NCBI GenBank assembly: GCA_026239495.1
Contig: CP110830.1
Location: 1,798,001 to 1,862,000, forward strand
Length of the DNA stretch: 64,000 nucleotides
Direction: 5' to 3'
Origin: Spiroplasma phoeniceum
GTDB taxonomy: Bacteria > Bacillota_I > Bacilli_A > Mycoplasmatales > Mycoplasmataceae
Shown here piece after piece: positions 31,202-41,793 of this stretch. The notes below the pieces were generated by a model. The model saw only the letters and a list, made by a program, of their open reading frames with translations. It had not been told where the DNA came from and did no database searches. The position numbers and the translations under genes are program-made. The stretch's first letter is position 1. Every line of letters begins with the position of its first letter.

Positions 31202-32271
31202 AGACTTCTTGCATAACCCATTAAAATAATTTCAAATATTTGTAAAAAGGGGTTAATATAAAATTATAATTTTAATTAATTATGTCTTTTATTTAAAAAT
31301 TTAATATTTTGCCACAACGAAAAATTATTTTATTATTCAAATTCGTTAATTTTAAATAAATCTTTTATTATAACTATAATAATTGTAAATTATAAATTGA
31401 AGCAATTAAATTAAATCTTAAACTAAATCGTTTTCTACGATTTCTATATTTTTCTGTAATAATTTTAAATTTTTTAAGAATAGCAAAAATATTTTCAATA
31501 ATAATTCTTATTTTTGAAACTAGTCTATTGTGTTGTTTTTGTTCTTTATTTAAATGTTTTTTCTTAGTTTTCTTTGTGGGCATTATAATATTATTGTGAA
31601 TTTTTTGTATTCCTTGATAACCACTATCAACTATTAATTTGGTATTTTTTAAAATTGCGATTTTTTATTCTTTAAATAAAGCATAATCGTGTTTTTACCA
31701 AGTGAAAAACTTGTTGCAATAATTTTTTTGGTTTCTTGTTCGATAACTACTTGTGTTTTAATAGTGTTTTTTTTTCTTTTTACCAGAATAAGATTGTTTT
31801 TGTCTTTTTTTGGGCGTTGGATTGGGGTTTCGGTAGCATCAATAATAATAGTTTTATCATTAAAATAATCATTTATTAGTGCTTTTTTACCAGCAACTTG
31901 CTGAAAATCAGGGTGTTTAATTAAAATATCTTCAATTCACTTGATATTGCGATAACAATTAGCTTCACTAATTCCGAAATTTTTTCCAAGATGAAAATAA
32001 GTTCGATATTCTCGTCAATACGATAAAGTCATCAATAATCGATTTTCTAGTGATAATTTATTAGCTTTGCCACCTTTTTTAAATTTTTCTATTTCAGCTA
32101 CTTGTAAAATATCTAACATTTTATTAAAAATATCTTGTTTTATTCCTGTTAATCTTAATCATTCTTTATCATTAATATTTTTAAATTCATCAAATTTCAT
32201 AATTTAATATCCTCATAAATTATATTTTATAATAATATTTTAATAATAAAACCAGGTATCGCAAGAAGTCT
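31202..32271 (-). mobile_element. IS5-like type I element in guaB, defective
   Basis: 1070 bp, ends AGACTTCTTGC, flanked by direct ATT repeats. orfB 3' part is readable (31374-31583), but single-base losses and gains in its middle (for example in the poly-T run near 31693 and near 31770) break the frame, so the transposase is dead. The matching ATT pair suggests a simple insertion, yet the far flank is not guaB, so the guaB 3' half was lost separately or earlier. Confidence 0.85.
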
Positions 32272-32397
32272 ATTAAACAAATTTTGACCTCGTCTGGTTA
32301 CATTAATATTGATAAACCTTAAAATCAATTACTAAATAATAATAGCGGTATTGCCTGACCTTATCCTAGTTCAACAAATATTGAAGAAATATATAGT
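32272..32397 (+). pseudogene. short fragment between IS copies, unidentified
   Basis: 126 bp with a readable frame ILTSSGYINIDKP, a TAA, then LLNNNSGIAWPYPSSTN. The style (Asn/Ser-rich, aromatic) is like spiroplasma virus virion proteins, but I cannot name it. It is boxed in by two IS copies. Confidence 0.35.
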
Positions 32398-33467
32398 AGA
32401 CTTCTTGCATAACCCATTAAAATAATTTCAAATATTTGTAAAAAGGGGTTAATATAAAATTATAATTTTAATTAATTATGTCTTTTATTTAAAAATTTAA
32501 TATTTTGCCACAACGAAAAATTATTTTATTATTCAAATTCGTTAATTTTAAATAAATCTTTTATGATAAATATAATAATTGTAAATTATAAATTGAAGCA
32601 ATTAAATTAAATCTTAAACTAAATCGTTTTCTACGATTTCTATATTTTTCTGTAATAATTTTAAATTTTTTAAGAATAGCAAAAATATTTTCAATAATAA
32701 TTCTTATTTTTGAAACTAGTCTATTATGTTGTTTTTGTTCTTTATTTAAATGTTTTTTCTTAGTTTTATTTGTGGGCATTATAACATTATTGTGAATTTT
32801 TTGTATTCCTTGATAACCACTATCAACTATTAATTTGGTATTTTTTAAAATTGCGATTTTTGATTCTTTAAATAAAGCATAATCGTGTTTTTTACCAAGT
32901 GAAAAACTTGTTGCAATAATTTTTTTGGTTTCTTGTTCGATAATTACTTGTGTTTTAATAGTGTGTTTTTTCTTTTTACCAGAATAAGATTGTTTTTGTC
33001 TTTTTTTGGGCGTTGGATTGGGGTTTCGGTAGCATCAATAATAATAGTTTTATCATTAAAATAATCATTTATTAGTGCTTTTTTACCAGCAACTTGCTGA
33101 AAATCAGGGTGTTTAATTAAAATATCTTCAATTCACTTGATATTGCGATAACAATTAGCTTCACTAATTCCGAAATTTTTTCCAAGATGAAAATAAGTTC
33201 GATATTCTCGTCAATACGATAAAGTCATCAATAATCGATTTTCTAGTGATAATTTATTAGCTTTGCCGCCTTTTTTAAATTTTTCTATTTCAGCTACTTG
33301 TAAAATATTTAACATTTTATTAAAAATATATTGTTTTATTCCTGTTAATCTTAATCATTCTTTATCATTAATATTTTTAAATTCATCAAATTTCATAATT
33401 TAATATCCTCATAAATTATATTTTATAATAATATTTTAATAATAAAACCAGGTATCGCAAGAAGTCT
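32398..33467 (-). mobile_element. IS5-like type I element, frame intact
   Basis: 1070 bp with both AGACTTCTTGC-type ends. Its flanks are AGT and AAT, so no target duplication remains. The transposase frames (32561-33396) are open, with the same -1 slip needed. The stop of orfB is changed, so the protein ends LYLS, three residues longer. A second copy of the last 38 bp follows directly, which points to recombination at this end. Confidence 0.8.
32561..33396 (-). CDS. IS5-like type I transposase (frameshift-fused), C-terminally extended by 3 aa
   Basis: Same architecture as the copy at 1515-2341: orfA from MKFDEF, slippery A AAA AAA, orfB with DSGYQG and ENIFAIL. orfB starts MPTNKT in place of MPTKKT. 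No stop or extra frameshift is seen, so this may be functional. The small C-terminal extension is unlikely to matter. Confidence 0.65.
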
Positions 33468-33505
33468 AATATTTTAATAATAAAACCAGGTATCGCAAGA
33501 AGTCT
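33468..33505. repeat. duplicate 38-bp right end of type I IS
   Basis: Exact repeat of the last 38 bp of the IS that ends at 33467 (AATATTTTAATAATAAAACC, then CAGGTATCGCAAGAAGTCT). It gives two tandem IS ends. It is probably the scar of a second IS whose body was deleted. Confidence 0.85.
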
Positions 33506-33754
33506 AATGATTGATTTAATTCAACTATTAACAGCATTGAAGAAGGCAAAATTAATATTTATGATTTAAAAACTTTCTTTATTTATATGACGATTTATAA
33601 TCCAATTATAATTTTATCTGATAAACAAATTTTTGAATATAAATATAAGCGGGAACAATCAGCAATTGAAATTGAATATTGATATAAAACACCAACTGAT
33701 ATTAATACTTATACTACAACATTAGTTAAAAAATATTTAACTTTTTTAAAATAA
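33506..33754 (+). pseudogene. C-terminal fragment of an unidentified, possibly viral protein
   Basis: Open frame without start, cut on the left by the IS end. Reads NDWFNSTINSIEEGKINIYD...FIYMTIYNPIIILSDKQIFEY...YWYKTPTDINTYTTTLVKKY to a TAA. Two UGA Trp codons show real coding use under code 4. May be part of the same lost gene as 32272-32397. Function unknown. Confidence 0.45.
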
Positions 33755-33862
33755 ACATTTGAAGTTAAATATTTAAAATTAACTAAATACTTTTTTAACA
33801 ATTGATGAAGCAAAGCAATGAATTGAAAATTTAGTTAATAGTTTAATTAGAATTTTAACATT

Positions 33863-34933
33863 AGACTTCTTGCGATACCTGGTTTTATTATTAAAATATT
33901 ATTATAAAATATAATTTATGAGGATATTAAATTATGAAATTTGATGAATTTAAAAATATTAATGATAAAGAATGATTAAGATTAACAGGAATAAAACAAG
34001 ATATTTTTAATAAAATGTTAAATATTTTACAAGTAGCTGAAATAGAAAAATTTAAAAAAGGTGGCAAAGCTAATAAATTATCACTAGAAAATCGATTATT
34101 GATGACTTTATCGTATTGACGAGAATATCGAACTTATTTTCATCTTGGAAAAAATTTCGGAATTAGTGAAGCTAATTGTTATCGCAATATCAAGTGAATT
34201 GAAGATATTTTAATTAAACACCCTGATTTTCAGCAAGTTGCTGGTAAAAAAAGCACTAATAAATGATTATTTTAATGATAAAACTATTATTATTGATGCT
34301 ACCGAAACCCCAATCCAACGCCCAAAAAAAGACAAAAACAATCTTATTCTGGTAAAAAGAAAAAACACACTATTAAAACACAAGTAATTATCGAACAAGA
34401 AACCAAAAAAATTATTGCAACAAGTTTTTCACTTGGTAAAAAACACGATTATGCTTTATTTAAAGAATCAAAAATCGCAATTTTAAAAAATACCAAATTA
34501 ATAGTTGATAGTGGTTATCAAGGAATACAAAAAATTCACAATAATGTTATAATGCCCACAAAGAAAACTAAGAAAAAACATTTAAATAAAGAACAAAAAC
34601 AACATAATAGACTAGTTTCAAAAATAAGAATTATTATTGAAAATATTTTTGCTATTCTTAAAAAATTTAAAATTATTACAGAAAAATATAGAAATCGTAG
34701 AAAACGATTTAGTTTAAGATTTAATTTAATTGCTTCAATTTATAATTTACAATTATTATAGTTATCATAAAAGATTTATTTAAAATTAACGAATTTGAAT
34801 AATAAAATAATTTTTCGTTGTGGCAAAATATTAAATTTTTAAATAAAAGACATAATTAATTAAAATTATAATTTTATATTAACCCCTTTTTACAAATATT
34901 TGAAATTATTTTAATGGGTTATGCAAGAAGTCT
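33863..34933 (+). mobile_element. IS5-like type I element, defective (extra A in orfA)
   Basis: 1071 bp, one base longer than the others because an A-run in orfA (after FQQVAG) has an extra A, which breaks orfA before the first catalytic Asp. Flanks are ATT on the left and AAT on the right, not a direct repeat. orfB (34552-34761 for its last part) is otherwise normal. Confidence 0.85.
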
Positions 34934-35159
34934 AATTATGTTCGCCACTTTTGCAATTCCTTTAAGCATTAATACAAACCGATACTAAACTTAATTATCG
35001 AATAATTTTTAGGAAAGATTGGGATTTATGTTATAATATTCTTGTATTGTATACTCTATCTGAAAATAAATATAGAGAATTGCAATTCATTTTATTGATT
35101 AATCACAAATATATTAATCTAACTAATTAATTTAACAAGAAACAGGAGGACAAAATTAC
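34934..35159 (+). promoter_or_regulatory. mreB4-mreB5 promoter and leader with hairpin
   Basis: A TATAAT at 35032-35037 with a TTTAGG-like -35 about 18 bp upstream forms a likely promoter. The leader contains CTCTAT/ATAGAG (about 35052-35076), a small hairpin, then the palindrome GAATTGCAATTC. It ends in the strong AGGAGG ribosome site of mreB4. An IS end sits only about 75 bp before the -35. Confidence 0.6.
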
Positions 35160-36203
35160 ATGGCTTTATTTAATAGTACAAAAAAACCGGCTTTCGTTTC
35201 TATGGACTTAGGAACTGCTAATACATTAGTATATGTTTCGGGTTCGGGAATCGTTTACAATGAGCCTTCAATTGTTGCTTACAGAATTAAAGAAAATAGA
35301 ATTATTGCTGTAGGAGCAGAAGCTTACAAAATGATCGGAAAAGGAAATAAGTCAATTCGTATTGTTAGACCAATGGTTGACGGAGTTATTACAGATATTC
35401 GTGCAACAGAAGCGCAATTAAGATATATTTTTACAAAACTACGTATTACAAAACAATTAAAACATTCAATTATGTTATTGGCTTGTCCATCAGTAATTAC
35501 TGAATTAGAAAAAGCTGCCCTGAAAAAAATTGCTATGAACTTAGGAGCATCAAAAGTTTTTGTAGAAGAAGAAGTTAAAATGGCAGCATTAGGTGGCGGG
35601 GTTGATATTTACAAACCTGCTGGAAACCTAGTGATTGATATGGGAGGGGGAACAACAGATATTGCTGTTATGGCCTCAGGAGATATCGTATTATCAAAAT
35701 CAGTTAAAGTTGCTGGAAATTACTTAAATGATGAAGCACAAAAATTCATTCGTTCACAATATGGTCTAGAAATTGGATCAAAAACTGCTGAACAAATTAA
35801 AATCGAAATTGGGTCATTATCAAAATATCCTGACGAAAGAAGAATGAAAGTTTATGGGCGTGATGTTGTTTCAGGGTTACCAAGAGAAATTGAAGTAACA
35901 CCTGAAGAAATCAGAGAAGTATTAAAAGTACCAGTGTCAAGAATTATTGACCTAACAGTTCAAGTGTTAGAAGAAACACCACCAGAATTAGCTGGTGATA
36001 TCTTCAGAAATGGAATTACAATCTGTGGAGGAGGAGCTTTAATCAAAGGGATTGATCGGTACTTTACAGATACATTACAATTACCATCAAAAATTGGAGA
36101 ACAACCATTATTAGCTGTTATTAATGGAACTAAAAAATTTGAATCAGACATCTTTGATATCTTAAGATTAGAATCAATGCATGTAAAAGAATTAAATTAC
36201 TAG
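35160..36203 (+). CDS. mreB4: actin-like protein MreB4
   Basis: 347 aa, bacterial actin fold: phosphate 1 loop VSMDLGTANTLVY, interface Glu in VEEEVKMAALGGG (E138), phosphate 2 DMGGGTTDIAV (T165), adenosine motif ICGGGALIKGID. Spiroplasma has about five MreBs forming the internal ribbon that gives helical shape and swimming. The MALFNSTKKP start and position before an MreB5-like gene fit MreB4; it could be the related MreB1 if this is the other mreB locus. AGGAGG ribosome site. Confidence 0.85.
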   Translation: MALFNSTKKPAFVSMDLGTANTLVYVSGSGIVYNEPSIVAYRIKENRIIAVGAEAYKMIGKGNKSIRIVRPMVDGVITDIRATEAQLRYIFTKLRITKQLKHSIMLLACPSVITELEKAALKKIAMNLGASKVFVEEEVKMAALGGGVDIYKPAGNLVIDMGGGTTDIAVMASGDIVLSKSVKVAGNYLNDEAQKFIRSQYGLEIGSKTAEQIKIEIGSLSKYPDERRMKVYGRDVVSGLPREIEVTPEEIREVLKVPVSRIIDLTVQVLEETPPELAGDIFRNGITICGGGALIKGIDRYFTDTLQLPSKIGEQPLLAVINGTKKFESDIFDILRLESMHVKELNY

Positions 36204-36256
36204 AATAATCATAAATTGATTATAATAGTTATTAAATTGTTAAGGAGGACAAAAAC

Positions 36257-37315
36257 GTGAGACCAGAAACTAGACCATTTATTTCTCTTGACTTAGGAAC
36301 CGCTAATGTTTTAGCATATGTTTCAGGACAAGGTGTAGTGTACAATGAACCATCATTAATGGCTTATAACAATAAAACTAATAGTTTAATTGCTTTAGGG
36401 AAAGCTGCCTATGATATGGTAGGAAAAACACACGGAGATATTAGAATGGTAACACCATTAGTAGATGGAGTTATCGCAGATATGGAAGCTGCACAAGATT
36501 TATTAAAACACATCTTTTCAAGAATGAAAATGATGAACATTTGAAAAAATGCTATTGTATTATTAGCATGTCCAAGTGGAGTTACTGAACTTGAAAGAGA
36601 AGCATTAAAAAATGTTGCTAAAGAAATGGGAGCTGAATTTGTTATCATTGAAGAAGAAGCTAAAATGGCAGCTTTAGGAGCAGGAATTAATATTGAATTA
36701 CCTCAAGGTCATTTAATCATCGATATTGGCGGAGGAACAGCCGATTTAGCTATTATTTCATCAGGCGATATCGTTGTTTCAAGATCAATTAAAGTTGCCG
36801 GAAATCATTTTGATGATGATATTCGTAAATACATTCGTTCAGAATATAACATTGCAATTGGGCAAAAAACAGCTGAAGATGTTAAAAAATTCATTGGTTC
36901 ATTAGTTAAATACCATAACGAAAGATCAATGCAAATTTACGGACGTGATATTGTTTCAGGATTACCAAAAGAAGCAAAAATATCTTCAGAAGAAATTAGA
37001 AATGTTTTATTAAATTCATTTTCTAAAATTACAGATTTAGTAATTGAATTATTAGAAAATACACCACCAGAATTAGCTGGTGATATTATGAGAAATGGAA
37101 TTACAGTTTGTGGTGGAGGAGCTTTAATTAGAAATATTGATAAATATTTCTTTGATATTTTCCAATTACCAACCAAAATAGCTTCAGATCCATTAAATTG
37201 TGTTATCGAAGGAACAAAAATCTTTGAAAAAACAATTAAGAAAAACATCGAGAATGGTTTATATAATTTCCAAGAAAAAGGATTATTATCGTCATTAGGT
37301 AAAAAAAGAAAATAA
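36257..37315 (+). CDS. mreB5: actin-like protein MreB5
   Basis: 352 aa, GTG start after AAGGAGG. E134, D156 and T161 fall at the residue numbers reported for spiroplasma MreB5 ATPase and polymer residues, which supports this name. The phosphate 2 loop reads GGGTAD, Ala after the Thr where MreB4 has GGGTTD. The C-terminal tail (SLGKKRK) is basic, as expected for membrane contact. MreB5 is known to be needed for helicity in S. citri. The pair forms an operon ended by a strong terminator. Confidence 0.85.
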
Positions 37316-37324
37316 ATTGAAGAA

Positions 37325-37356
37325 AAAAAATATTAGGTTAACCTAATATTTTTTTA
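37325..37356. terminator. strong terminator after mreB5
   Basis: Palindrome AAAAAAATATTAGGTT / AACCTAATATTTTTTT ending in a T-run. It works in both directions and closes the mreB4-mreB5 operon. Confidence 0.9.
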
Positions 37357-37395
37357 TTGTAATTTTTAATTTCAAATTAAAAATTAATTAAGATT

Positions 37396-38465
37396 AGACT
37401 TCTTGCGATACCTGGTTTTATTATTAAAATATTATTATAAAATATAATTTATGAGGATATTAAATTATGAAATTTGATGAATTTAAAAATATTAATGATA
37501 AAGAATGATTAAGATTAACAGGAATAAAACAAGATATTTTTAATAAAATGTTAGATATTTTACAAGTAGCTGAAATAGAAAAATTTAAAAAAGGTGGCAA
37601 AGCTAATAAATTATCACTAGAAAATCGATTATTGATGACTTTATCGTATTGACGAGAATATCAAACTTATTTTCATCTTGGAAAAAATTTCGGAATTAGT
37701 GAAGCTAATTGTTATCGCAATATCAAGTGAATTGAAGATATTTTAATTAAACACCCTGATTTTCAGCAAGTTGCTGGTAAAAAAGCACTAATAAATGATT
37801 ATTTTAATGATAAAACTATTATTATTGATGTTACCGAAACCCCAATCCAACGCCCAAAAAAAGACAAAAACAATCTTATTCTGGTAAAAAGAAAAAACAC
37901 ACTATTAAAACACAAGTAATTATCGAACAAGAAACCAAAAAAATTATTGCAACAAGTTTTTCGCTTGGTAAAAAACACGATTATGCTTTATTTAAAGAAT
38001 CAAAAATCGCAATTTTAAAAAATACCAAATTAATAGTTGATAGTGGTTATCAAGGAATACAAAAAATTCACAATAATGTTATAATGCCCACAAAGAAAAC
38101 TAAGAAAAAACATTTAAATAAAGAACAAAAACAACATAATAGACTATTTTCAAAAATAAGAATTATTATTGAAAATATTTTTGCTATTCTTAAAAAATTT
38201 AAAATTATTACAGAAAAATATCGTAATCGAAGGAAACGATTTAGTTTAAGATTTAATTTAATTGCTTCAATTTATAATTTACAATTATTATAGTTATCAT
38301 AAAAGATTTATTTAAAATTAACGAATTTGAATAATAAAATAATTTTTCGTTGTGGCAAAATATTAAATTTTTAAATAAAAGACATAATTAATTAAAATTA
38401 TAATTTTATATTAACCCCTTTTTACAAATATTTGAAATTATTTTAATGGGTTATGCAAGAAGTCT
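37396..38465 (+). mobile_element. IS5-like type I element, intact, at 3' end of tatD
   Basis: 1070 bp with perfect AGACTTCTTGC-type repeats and direct ATT duplications (37393-37395 and 38466-38468). It inserted into the last codons of tatD, which lies on the opposite strand. Transposase frames are complete, so this is the best candidate for a recent and active copy. Confidence 0.9.
37467..38293 (+). CDS. IS5-like type I transposase, orfA/orfB with -1 frameshift
   Basis: orfA 37467-37919 would stop alone at 150 aa (ends LLKHK). Slippage by -1 on A AAA AAA at 37856-37862 continues into orfB and gives about 275 aa ending YNLQLL. The first Asp is in IIIDVTETPIQ (Val where other copies have Ala), the second in VDSGYQG, the Glu in RIIIENIF. 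No disabling mutation is seen. The AGGATATT before ATG is a weak ribosome site. Confidence 0.8.
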
Positions 38466-39227
38466 ATTAAATAACTTGCGTGCATTCTTATTAGTAATAC
38501 GAATCATTTCTTCAATCGGCATATTCTTTAATTCTGCTAATTTTTTAACTGTATACATAATAAATTTAGGATAATTCTTTTTCCCTCGATATGGATCGGG
38601 AGTTAAATGTGGTGCATCAGTTTCCACTAAAATTTTATTTAATGGTACCATTTTAGCAACTTCCCGTAATTCCTGAACATTTTTAAAAGTAATATTACCA
38701 GCAAACGAAAGATAAAATCCTAAATCTAAAAATTTTTGAGCCATTTGAATTGTCCCATTATAACAATGCATCAATCCTTGTGTTATTTTTTGTTCTTTTA
38801 ATATTTCATAACAATCTTCATAAGCATCACGGCAATGAATGGCAAGTGGAAGATTATGTTGTTTTGCTAATTCAATTTGTTTAATAAATCAATGCTCTTG
38901 TAAATCTGGAGAAACATTTTTATGAAAATAATCTAAACCAATTTCGCCAACAGCAATTACTTTATCACTATTTAATAATTGATCTAATTTCTCTAAATCT
39001 GAAAGCCCATATTTATCAACATAAGTTGGATGAAACCCAATTGTTGCAAAAACATTATCATACTGCACTGCGTGGCGAACTGCTGCTTGGCTAGAATCTA
39101 AATCATAACCAACATTATTAAGTGAAAACACGCCACTAATTTTAGCATCATCTATTATTGCTGATGTTTCTTCGTTCTCATATTCATGTGACATTAAATG
39201 ACAATGTGTGTCAAAAATTCCTTGCAT
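38451..39227 (-). CDS. tatD: TatD-family metal-dependent hydrolase (DNase), end rewritten by IS
   Basis: 258 aa, close to the usual 255-260. Metal site motifs DTHCHL, VGEIGLDYF, AIHCRDA, MHCYNG and ETDAPHLTP are all present. TatD proteins are 3'-5' exonucleases or related deaminase-fold hydrolases. The last four codons and the stop (RLLA-stop) come from the terminal repeat of the IS inserted at 38465, so the natural C-terminus was replaced after NARKLFN. The core is complete, so function is likely kept. Confidence 0.9.
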
Positions 39228-39236
39228 ATTTTCCTC

Positions 39237-40586
39237 CTATTTTCCTAGGCAATACTTACTAAAAATTGTTGTTAATAAGTCTTCTTCATAGTTTTCACCT
39301 AGAATATCACCCAATATTTCTCAAGCCTCATGTAAGTCAACATTAATAATATCAACCGGGAATCCACTCGTACTATTATTATATGCATTTTTTATTGAAT
39401 TTGCTACCTTTTCTAATAAAGAAATTTGTTTTATATTTGACAAAACTAGTTGATCATCTTTTGTAATCTGGGATGTTTTATATAAATTTAAAATTTTATC
39501 AATAAGAGACTTTATATCTCTGTTTAATGCTGAAATTAAAAGAATATTTTGTTGCAAATTTTCATTTTGTACTTGCATATTAAGTAAATCTCTTTTATTT
39601 AAAACTAACAAATATTCTTTATTTTTAATTAGTTTTTTAAGCTCGGGACTTAAATTCATTAAATCAGCATAATTATCAGCAACAATTAAAATTAAATCAG
39701 CATTAATAACTTGTTGACGTGCTTTATCAATTCCAATTTGCTCAATTTTATCAAATGTCTCACGCAAGCCAGCTGTATCAATAATATTTAATGTTAATGG
39801 TCCTAAATTAATCTTTCCTTCAACAATATCTCTTGTTGTTCCTGGCAAATCAGAAACAATAGCCTTATCTTCGTTCATTAATGCATTTAATAATGATGAT
39901 TTTCCAACATTTGGCTTTCCTAAAATTAAGACATTAATACCATCATCAATCATTTTTCCAACTTTACTAACTTTAACTAAATCATTAATTTTTTGTTTTA
40001 AAATTAATAACCACTGGTTTAATTCTTGTGTAGTTAAATAACCAACACCATCATATTCAGGATAATCAATATTTACTTCAATATTTGCAATGATATCTAA
40101 TAATTCATCACGATATGTACTAATTAAATAAGTATTTTTATTTTGCAAATTATTCAAAGCTATTTTTGCACTAGTATCATTTGTCGCATTAATTAAGCTA
40201 TTAATAGCATCTGTCTGAATTAAATTAAGTTTTCCATTTAAAAACGCTCGTTGTGAAAATTCACCCTTATTTGCTAAGCGTGCTCCATTTTTTAATAATA
40301 ACTTAATAATATTATTTGTAACTAATACGCCACCATGGCAATTAATTTCGATAATATCTTCTCCAGTAAAAGAATTAGGTTTTTGAAAACAAACCAAAAT
40401 AACTTGGTCAATAATCTCTTTGCCACCTCTTAAATAACCATAGTAAATTTGATTCCCGTGTGGAATAATTTTTTTTGAAAAAACTTTATTAATAATTTTA
40501 TAACTATCCACTCCAGACATACGAATAATTGCAATTGCTTGCTTTACCATTGCAGTTGCTGGAGCAATTATTGTATCTTCAATCAT
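39237..40586 (-). CDS. mnmE: tRNA modification GTPase MnmE
   Basis: 449 aa. N-terminal folate-binding domain (DTIIAPAT, IIRMSG), central G domain (GKPNVGKSSLLNAL, DTAGLRETFD, NKRD), and the C-terminal CxGK motif (YCLGK). With MnmG it modifies the wobble U of certain tRNAs. It is read 10 bp upstream of tatD, so the two form a minus-strand unit. One UGA Trp near the end. Confidence 0.95.
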
Positions 40587-40737
40587 TTTATAAAACCCCT
40601 TTTTTATTAATTTATTATATCATATCAAACAATAAATTATAAATTCAAGCATAAAATATATAATTTTTTTGACAAATTAAAAGGAAAATATTTTATATTT
40701 TTCCTAAATTTAATGTAAATATTACACTAAAATCTAG

Positions 40738-41440
40738 AATGCAACCCAAAAAGTAAGTAAAATTAAAAAAAACTTTACTAAAATTTTAAAGGAGGTTCAT
40801 TTTTGTATGGCAAAAAGGACCAAAATTTAAAACATATACCGCAGAATTTAGAAAAAATACAGTAAAAAAATTGGACAAACATCGCTTACTTATATTTCAA
40901 AAAAATATAAAGTAAATATAAAAACACTTAATTCATAACAAATAAATTTTAAAAAAGAAATTTTAAATACACCAAAAGTCCCAAAAGAACTATTTGGTAA
41001 AAAAGATTTAAACTATTACAAAGTTAGGTATGAATTAAAAAAAAGCTCCATGACTTTTACAAATAAATAAACAAAAAATATTATCTTTTATAAAAGAAAA
41101 TCGTGCTAAATATTCATTAAAATTATTGCTTGATATAACAGGTTTAAAGCGTAGTTATTGAGATAAATATAAAAATTATTTAAGTAATGGCAAGGATAGC
41201 GAACCATTAAAGAATATTGTAAAAGTCTATGAAGAAAATTTAAAACAATTTGGATATCGTCGGATAACTAAATATTTAAAAGAAGATTATGACATTATTT
41301 ATAATGCTAAAAAAGTATTACGAATTATGAATGAAAATAATATTCAAGCTGAATATGTAAAACGGACGCGTAAAAAAATATTAATAAAAAAGACCAAAAA
41401 TAAAAATATAATTAAATATCCTGATTTATGAAATCATAAA
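40738..41440 (+). mobile_element. IS3-like element (family A), 5' two-thirds, decayed
   Basis: Begins GCAACCCAAAAAGTAAG, related to the GACTGCGCCCC end of other copies. A GGAGG precedes a MAKRTK-like orfA that soon breaks. The orfB N-terminal half reads SLKLLLDITGLKRSYWDKY and QFGYRRITKYLKEDYD...AKKVLRIMNENNI, the HTH_21 part of IS3 transposases. It stops around YPDLWNHK, before the catalytic core. The 3' part is gone and virus-like DNA follows. Confidence 0.7.
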
Positions 41441-41486
41441 TCGTATAATGTACGATGAAGTAGGACAAAATATCAACTATTATTAA

Positions 41487-41517
41487 AGAGTTTTTTTATT
41501 TCAAATAAAAAAACTCT
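41487..41517. terminator. hairpin terminator in virus-like cassette
   Basis: AGAGTTTTTTTATTT / AAATAAAAAAACTCT, nearly loop-less on paper, 12 bp before the small Cys/His ORF. It separates that ORF from upstream DNA. Confidence 0.7.
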
Positions 41518-41528
41518 AAAAGGAGGTA

Positions 41529-41699
41529 ATGATAATTAAAAAACAAAAAATTTGTGATGTTAATGATTGTTATAAAGAAACATCATTCATTACCAAAGAA
41601 TTTTTATCAAATAAAGTTTTATGAACTTGTGAAAAACATAAAGATTTATTAAATCGTACAAAAGATAAAAAAAACAAAAGTGGTTTTATAAACTCTTAG
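41529..41699 (+). CDS. small Cys/His protein (zinc-finger-like), virus-like cassette, copy 1
   Basis: 56 aa after an ideal AAGGAGG site. It reads MIIKKQKICDVNDCYKETSF...VLWTCEKHKDLLN...SGFINS. The C-x4-C and C-x2-H spacing could hold one metal ion. One UGA Trp. A second, decayed copy lies at 43153. The repeated cassette looks like Spiroplasma virus DNA, so a viral DNA-binding or regulatory role is possible, but no homologue is named with certainty. Confidence 0.6.
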
Positions 41700-41793
41700 A
41701 AAATTCAAAAATTATCTTTGATTGAGAAACTGGGTTTTTAAAACTTAAATTTTATAAAACAACTTAATGCAGTGCGGGGCGTTTATTTTAAAT

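Noticed and set aside
34552-34761. The repeated 69-aa protein starting MPTKKTKKK as a separate gene family
   Set aside because: It is the last part of the IS5-like orfB, read from an internal ATG. Its many copies are IS copies, not a gene family.
36937-37248. 103-aa minus-strand ORF inside mreB5
   Set aside because: Antisense shadow of a well-conserved gene. The frames at 35960 and 36409 are rejected for the same reason.
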